From the NCBI GenBank assembly GCA_026929865.2, contig CM049410.1:19430001-19494000 (forward strand): DNA of 64,000 nucleotides. The letters run 5' to 3'. Source of the DNA: Hyperoplus lanceolatus (taxonomy: Eukaryota > Chordata > Actinopteri > Uranoscopiformes > Ammodytidae). Every line of letters begins with the position of its first letter. Within the stretch, counting starts at the first letter, position 1. A program made the translations under genes and the position numbers. The notes beneath the pieces are model-generated. The model did no database searches. It saw only the letters and a list, made by a program, of their open reading frames with translations, and was not told where the DNA came from. Of the stretch, positions 43,940-64,000 are shown piece after piece.

Positions 43940-45021
43940 GAGATCAGCTTGTTCAGCCCTTAGTCAACACTAGGAGACATTTGTTTCAGCTACGAGCTTT
44001 TTAATGCCCTCTCTCATGTGCTCGGAGGTGATATTGAGAATATGTTCAGCTCTTTTGGAGTTGTTGGACCAAACTGGAGGCAGGGAATTACGTGACTGAG
44101 GCTGAGCTCGTCTACCGGTAGGCTAACAAGTAGAGCGAGTGCTGTTAGCGTAGCTCCTGGCTCGAGCTAATGTTGCTAACTTGGTGCACGTCACAGTACT
44201 TCGGCTAGATGGGACTATCTCCCTCCCCCCAACGTCGCTACATGCCCTTTTTTGGTACGAGGAAGTGAGGCGGAGTCAAACTCTGGCAAGATGGCGGCGC
44301 GCCCACGCCAAGAAAGAAGGGATACTCCTCGGTGAACTGAGGTCGGTCATGATGCTTTATCCATTATATTATACTATCTATGGTTGAAATGTAATTCTGC
44401 GGCTGCACACGATTGTTACGTTCATTTGCGTGATCACAAAGTCACAGACGAGCATCGATCGTGCAATAGCCTAATATGAATATAGAAATGATATAATAAT
44501 TAAAACTGTGATCACTAGAGGACAAGGGATCTGGTAATAAATCAATCAGGATCTAGAATGGAAACTGTCACCTTATGTGTCAGACGTTAATGCCTTTCAC
44601 CCCGCTTTTTAAAATGAGCTGTTTATTTTAATGTGGTGGCACTTTTTGTGTTTCATTTATAAGAGTTTATATTTGTATGTGATTGACCTAGTGTGATAAT
44701 TGTGAATTAAAGAGACGGATTTTAGAAGATTTACACAAAGCTTCGTTGCTTCATTCATCTTCTACCTTAACATTTTACCACCGTCCTGGCCACATGGGAC
44801 CCTTAACAAACTGACGTATTTTACTGTGTACTAGCACCATAACCGGTGGAAACTGTGTATTATTATTCACCGCTAGGTGAACTCTGGCAGTAAAACAAAA
44901 AGAAGACAACAAATTCAGAGTAGGTTACAATTCTGACCAATGAAATGAGTTCGGGGCGTGGCTTCCGGTGGAGCTCCACTTTCAATGGTTTACCCCATGG
45001 GTCTGCAAATAGGTACTCTTG

Positions 45022-45870
45022 GGGCCTATCCGAAAACTCTTTTTTGCATAGGAAATTTCCTTTCCTATCGAGATGACCCGGAAGTGCTCGGCAGATAGGT
45101 GAATCCGAATAACCAAAATGCATAGGAAAGGAGCCTCGATTCATCCTTTAACCCTCCTTTAGCATAGGTTACTCCTGACCAACCTTTGCTAAAGGAACGT
45201 AGATAGTGGTATCCCATAATCCTTTACGGCGGCAATATTTAAAGCAACAAGCCACCGCCGGAGTTTACCGACTCTACACGAATACGAACGAGAGGCAAAA
45301 CAGAAGAGAGGAGAGGAGAAGAGAGGAAGATTTAACTCAGCTAAAACAAAATACCCCCCCCCCCCCCATTAAGATAATAAAGAACTCATAAAAGACCAAC
45401 ATCATAATTTAGTTATTTTCGTAGCACATCATTTACACCATAAGAAAATAAAATACCAACTTCACATTTAATGAAGTTACTGGGGGCAGTTAATTTCAAC
45501 ATCAACATAGGCTAAGTGTAGCCTCTTTTTATTCCACATGTGAATTGGGATATATGGGAGTGATTCTCACTCTGTTGGCGACAACCTGATTACAATCAAT
45601 ATGAAAAGAACGCATGGATCAAACGAGCGCTTGTTGAAGTCAATTTTCGGAGAATAGTGTAGTTTCACGCGACTCACGTCAGCAATACTCGCCGTCGCGC
45701 AATGACGTCGGTTAGGAAAGGTGGAGTCGAATTCATTTGAAACAACGCTGTCCTTTCCTATGTTCGATAGGAAGCACCTTTCATCTCTCCTTAACCCCGA
45801 TGACGTTTAGGGGTTAAGGCATAGGAAAGGAGGCTTATAGGTAAGGAGATTGGACTTTTCGGATAGGCCC
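45022..45870. mobile_element. MITE with GGGCCTATCCGAAAA ends
   Basis: GGGCCTATCCGAAAA at 45022-45036 and TTTTCGGATAGGCCC at 45856-45870 are perfect inverted repeats. Subterminal GCATAGGAAA motifs are also mirrored. 849 bp, inserted at the edge of the right arm of the 6.3 kb element. Confidence 0.82.
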
Positions 45871-47329
45871 TAGGTTTTAGGCACTAATTCCAATATGGCC
45901 GACTTCCTGTTGATTTTGGCTAATGACATATAAATTGCATTTATGTGCGCCTTGGGCCATTACATGTTGTCCGGAAATTTCAGGCTTCTAGCCCAATTTT
46001 TGAGCATGCATTTCCTTTAAAACTGTTTTTGGCCATAGGGGGCGCCGTCCTCGTGCATAAATCCTGAACCACTGATACATTGCAATTTCTTGCAGGTCTG
46101 ACCTGCCCGCAGAGTTTTACAACTATTATACCAGGGGAAGTGGGTGAAAAGTGCCAAAAAATGACTAAAAATATTAATAATAATAATAATAGGGAATAAT
46201 AATCATACCGATTACAATAGGGTCTTCGCACCACTCGGTGCTCGGGCCCTAATTAAATACTGCCTTTGTGAAAATGTTCCGTCTACGTACCTGTTTTGAG
46301 CGGTGATAGTTTTATGTCGCCCAAGACCGTTACCAAGATGACGGTCGTCAACGAGGCTGACGGTGGGACTGACGGGACCCACACGGGATAGCTTGACTTG
46401 CTAGCAAGTTTGTCCACGAGAAGTAACAGATAACTTGTATGACTGTGTTAAGGTCGTTGCTTAATCTTTAATACATTTAAAAACCAACCTATTTCTAGCT
46501 AGCCAGCCACATATTAGTTTAAGTTATGTTGTTTTTCGTTATTTGGTCATAGTCACTAATTAGCCTACATTTGCACGACACTAGCGTCAAGGCAGACGCA
46601 ATAATAATATATCCGGTCAAAACCTTCAGAATAAAACGTACAATAGACATCATGTTGTTACATACAACGGCCACTAGAGGACAACAAATACTCAAGATTA
46701 TACAGCCATCTCCCCTTTTTTATTTTCTTTGTAATTTTCATTTGTTGCACTTTTACCTTTTCTGTTTAAGCATCAAAATGAAATCGCAGCAGATGTGGGC
46801 AAAATGCAGGCATGTTAAACTAAATAAAAACCTTTATTGTAAGATAAGTAACAAACAATTTAAAAAGGTAAACAAATGTACCATAAGATAAAGTAAAATT
46901 AAACAAATAAACAAATGGGTAGTAAGATAAGTGATAATTTAGTAAACACATGTATAGAAGGTTTGTAACAAATAATTAAAAAAAAACAAATAAATTTACA
47001 ATACGATTATTGATTGAAGTAAACAAATATAGGCAAGTGAGTGACACATAATTAAAAATAAATAAACAAATGTTTAGTTATATAAGGAAAAATTATATTA
47101 GTTTAAAAAATATAGTAAAATAAAGAAAAAAATTTAAAAAATAGATAAACAAATATACTGTAGTGATTGATATAATTAAAAAGTAGTAAAACACTGCACA
47201 GTTTGGTGTACAAAGAACAAGATACTGTGCAGTGGTGATATGGCACATTCAATATTTCCAGCAGGAGGCGCTAGTGCAAAGAGCTACAAACGTAAACTAC
47301 CTTTAAATGTGAAATAGAAGAAGTACAAG

Positions 47330-47415
47330 AGTCGTCCGCTTCAAACCACTGAGCGTCCACAACAAACAGCGAAGAGGAAACCGACACGGAAAGAGAAGAG
47401 ACAGCCTCCGAAACA
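47330..47415 (+). other. atp6v0a1: candidate atp6v0a1 non-coding exon 1 and core promoter
   Basis: Purine-rich unique sequence ends at CCGAAACA|GTAAGAAA, a good donor, 1.2 kb upstream of the ATG exon. The start and linkage are inferred. The acceptor for the ATG exon could be the AG at about 48553 or at 48589. Confidence 0.35.
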
Positions 47416-47923
47416 GTAAGAAACCCCATGCTAAAACCACTGCTTTATTGTGATGTAATTGACACTGAAGATGATAGTTAATTGTAGTGTTGTTGTTGTT
47501 ATTACTGCGCTAAATGAAGTCAAATATTCACCAACAGGTGCGCTTGATTAGCGTTAGCTATCTTGTTAGCCCAACAAAGTATACATTACTACAATATAAC
47601 TGTTAACTATCATCTAAAGTTAACTAAACAACACGCTGATTTGACTAAAAGTTAATATTAACTTCAATCCAGTTACGTAAGTGAATCTTCGTAATACTGT
47701 TACACTTCCGCCCTTCAACTGATGATGTTTTGCTAAATAATTAATTAACATTAATGCCAGCTAATCAGCTAACGTTATGACGGACAGGCTTTGCCACATA
47801 TTAGTTTATTGTGGGTTCGATTTCCAAGATGCTGTGACAGTGACGTTAGCTTTGTTGGTAGGAGCCATTAGCTCTCTGACAGCAGGTTTGACAGGTGAGG
47901 CTGGAATAGACAAGACACGTTAT

Positions 47924-47924
<1 letters not shown>

Positions 47925-47988
<64 letters not shown>
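47925..47988. repeat. (CTAT)16 microsatellite
   Basis: Pure tetranucleotide array in the probable first intron of atp6v0a1. Confidence 0.97.
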
Positions 47989-48596
47989 GAGCTAAATGCC
48001 AAGTGTTGTAGGTTTGTCTTTATGCTTCAAAGCTGTTTTTCTGTGTTGGATCGATTCGTCTGCACCTTGCGTGGAGAGTCTCGAGGCTTTACTAGAGCCA
48101 CAGGTCACATGCTACCTTGTAATCCACAGATTAGCCGTGTGTGGTCGTTCTACAGTAGGAGGTTGTGCTGCTTTAGCTGCAACACATTCCGATGAAAAAA
48201 ATCTTCACCTTCAGTATGAATTTGACAAACATTTTACAGCCACATTTAATGGAGAAAGGTATTTTTCACATAACTGCACGGATCATGAGATATGCATGGG
48301 AGGCCAGCAGCTGACATACATTGCTCTTGTCTTTTTTGCTCACATGCTTTCTCGCCTATGTGTGAAACTAACACTTCACTGATATAGGCCTCCCTAATTA
48401 GAGATCTTGACACGAGTGTGCCATGCAGAGAAAAGTGTTGAATGTAAAGCTTGCTACAGGTTGCCTCTATGTACTGCATAATGTGTTTCTCCTTTAAAAC
48501 CTGTAAATCTAGTTAACTAATGGGCAACGTAAATGTCTAGTCTCGAGAGGTGCAGATCCATTTGAAGGGTGCTGAGCGCTCGTATCCAGTAGCAAC

Positions 48597-62759
<14,163 letters not shown>

Positions 62760-63453
62760 GATCTGACGACACCCCCCCCCTCTCTTCTTCTATTAATATT
62801 CACTTATGTCTGTGTGGTGTTGAATAGTGATTTTTGTCTGTGTGACGCAGTTACCAATTCACGGAGGTGTTACCACATTTGAAACCTCCACATGACTTGC
62901 TGTCAAACTGCCATTAGTTTTAAACTTCTCGTCACTTTTTAGAATCAGTATCTACATCCAGAACATCTACTCAGAAATTACTATTCAGTCATTCATTCCT
63001 AAGAAAATGTACATGACAACGTCTGTCACCTGTTTGTGTCTTGTCTTAGTGAAGTCATTGTGTTTTACCTTTGTTTTATTTAGTTTGAATATTATTTATG
63101 CAAAAATGTGTCCTTCGTAAAGACGGCATTTTGTTTCTGTGTGGCAGTGTTGCACTACCAATCAGAAATAATGTGCACATGTCTGGACTGATTATGTTGA
63201 TGGGACTGTTTCCTACTTCTTCTCCACATTGTTGTATCCTGGTGTCACCTGTCTTTCTGTATAAGCATCTTTCTACATCAACAAAGAACTGCTTGTGTAC
63301 TACTTAGCATCAATTATGTTTGATTTAAAACGACGTACACACATTACACATGCAGCATTTCTATTCAACTACATTCTGACCTCACACTCTGAGCTATAAA
63401 GGTCCAAAGGGAATACAATTTAGCTTGCACATAGGATGTTATTCACCATCCTT

Positions 63454-63459
63454 AATAAA
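63454..63459 (+). terminator. poly(A) signal AATAAA (proximal)
   Basis: AATAAA 695 nt after the stop codon, followed by GT-rich sequence (GCGTTGTGCTC). Confidence 0.5.
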
Positions 63460-63633
63460 GCGTTGTGCTCTAACATTTCCCTGTTTACTTATCAGCTCCC
63501 TCCAGCCAGAGATTCACTTGTAGAAGTACAAAATGTTGATGCTTACTTTTGAGTATACAGCAGATGTATTCAAAGGCATGTTTAATGCCTCACAAATCAT
63601 TTAGAACCCACATTAATTCTGCATCGCTTTGTC

Positions 63634-63639
63634 AATAAA
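63634..63639 (+). terminator. poly(A) signal AATAAA (distal)
   Basis: AATAAA with a downstream T-rich tract (TTTTCTCTCTGTTTCTCTC). Probably the main 3' end. Confidence 0.55.
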
Positions 63640-64000
63640 GTAGAAAGAGCTGGATTTTCTCTCTGTTTCTCTCTTTATGTTCTCTCATCTTAATCTGCAG
63701 CAGTGGTGTAAGAAGTATTCATAACCACAGTACATAAGTACAGTATAAGTACTTTGATATGTAGTTCAGTAGAATAACCACCTACCTCAATGTTATGAAC
63801 ATTATTAAGTTAATGTAACTCAAAGCCTCAAAGTCCAGCAGAGTAGGGTCTGAGTGTGTAATCTCTCCTCTTGGTGGTGCTATTGAACTGGCTGTGCAGT
63901 TGCATTGGTCCATTTAAAATGAGTGTTGTGTTTTCCCCCTCTGTATTAGAAGTTGGCATAAAAGCACCTGCAGTTGTCTGACAGATTAATTATCTTAATT

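Larger units (their letters stand above)
39551..45873. mobile_element. 6.3 kb inverted-repeat element with later insertions
   Basis: About 380-bp inverted arms at 39557-39934 and 44640-45016. For example CCATTGAAAGTGGAGCTCCA on the left matches TGGAGCTCCACTTTCAATGG on the right. GTTTTAGG at 39543-39550 and 45874-45881 could be an 8-bp target duplication. The interior holds the elements at 42010-42400, 42604-43939 and 45022-45870. Confidence 0.65.
36640..46255. mobile_element. nested non-autonomous DNA element block (outer element)
   Basis: The left edge has AAAACTGCAAGCAGTGATGA and CGGGCCCTCGCACC. The right edge has GGGTCTTCGCACCACTCGGT and GCTCGGGCCCTAATTAA. Both are familiar ends of an abundant teleost repeat. 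The interior carries repeated GTGGCGCCCCCTATGGGT and CTTCCTGTTGATTTTGG motifs. At least four other elements are inserted in it. No transposase frame survives. Confidence 0.6.
34960..47330. other. cavin1-atp6v0a1 intergenic region
   Basis: The interval between the divergent promoters of cavin1 and atp6v0a1. 35400-36620 is AT-rich with no feature seen. 36640-46255 is the nested transposon block. 46260-46830 is mixed unique sequence. 46830-47200 is A/T-rich low complexity (AAATAAACAAAT-type). No gene recognised. Confidence 0.6.
62760..63660 (+). other. atp6v0a1: atp6v0a1 3' UTR
   Basis: AT-rich unique sequence after the stop codon, extending at least to the AATAAA signals. No further reading frame of note. 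Confidence 0.6.

Noticed and set aside
47777-48382. Two frames between the candidate untranslated exon and the ATG exon of atp6v0a1
   Set aside because: The first reads through the (CTAT)n array and the second is not homologous to anything I recognise. The a1 start at 48597 is unambiguous.

Overview
This window is vertebrate nuclear DNA, almost certainly from a ray-finned (teleost, probably percomorph) fish. Its genes are split into short exons with GT-AG introns. It is dense in long (CA)n/(TG)n microsatellites, and carries many short inverted-repeat DNA transposons and LINE tails of the kind seen in fish genomes. Three genes can be read exon by exon: stat3 (minus strand), cavin1/ptrf (minus strand) and atp6v0a1 (plus strand). 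The order and orientation STAT3-CAVIN1-ATP6V0A1 is the one I recall from human 17q21, so the block looks like conserved vertebrate synteny.

Layout. 1-12,407: stat3. It has a non-coding first exon ending at 12,407, a start codon at 8,556, and 19 coding exons running down to position 20. The window edge falls in the intron just before the exon that should carry the activating tyrosine (Tyr705 in human). 12,410-15,420: the stat3 promoter (with a perfect CRE palindrome) and unique-looking sequence up to the cavin1 3' end. 15,422-34,404: cavin1, two coding exons separated by a 17.7 kb intron full of microsatellites and mobile-element remains. 34,405-47,300: the interval between the divergent cavin1 and atp6v0a1 promoters, dominated by a roughly 9.6 kb pile of nested non-autonomous DNA elements. 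47,330-63,640: atp6v0a1, with a candidate non-coding first exon, start codon at 48,597, 21 coding exons including an 18-nt in-frame microexon, stop at 62,759 and poly(A) signals at 63,454 and 63,634. The remaining sequence to 64,000 holds no gene that I can see.

How the genes work. The three products do not form one pathway. STAT3 is a cytokine-activated transcription factor. Cavin-1 is the coat protein that builds caveolae. ATP6V0A1 is the membrane subunit a1 of the proton-pumping V-ATPase. Reading frames join without a break across every coding junction, so all three look functional within the window.

I found no undescribed multi-gene system. The best leads are structural. The cavin1 exon 1 splice donor is itself the edge of an 88-bp (CA)n array. 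A 217-bp (TG)n array lies 110 bp downstream of the atp6v0a1 microexon. stat3 has a fused second coding exon. A large block of nested, partly rearranged transposons separates the cavin1 and atp6v0a1 promoters.
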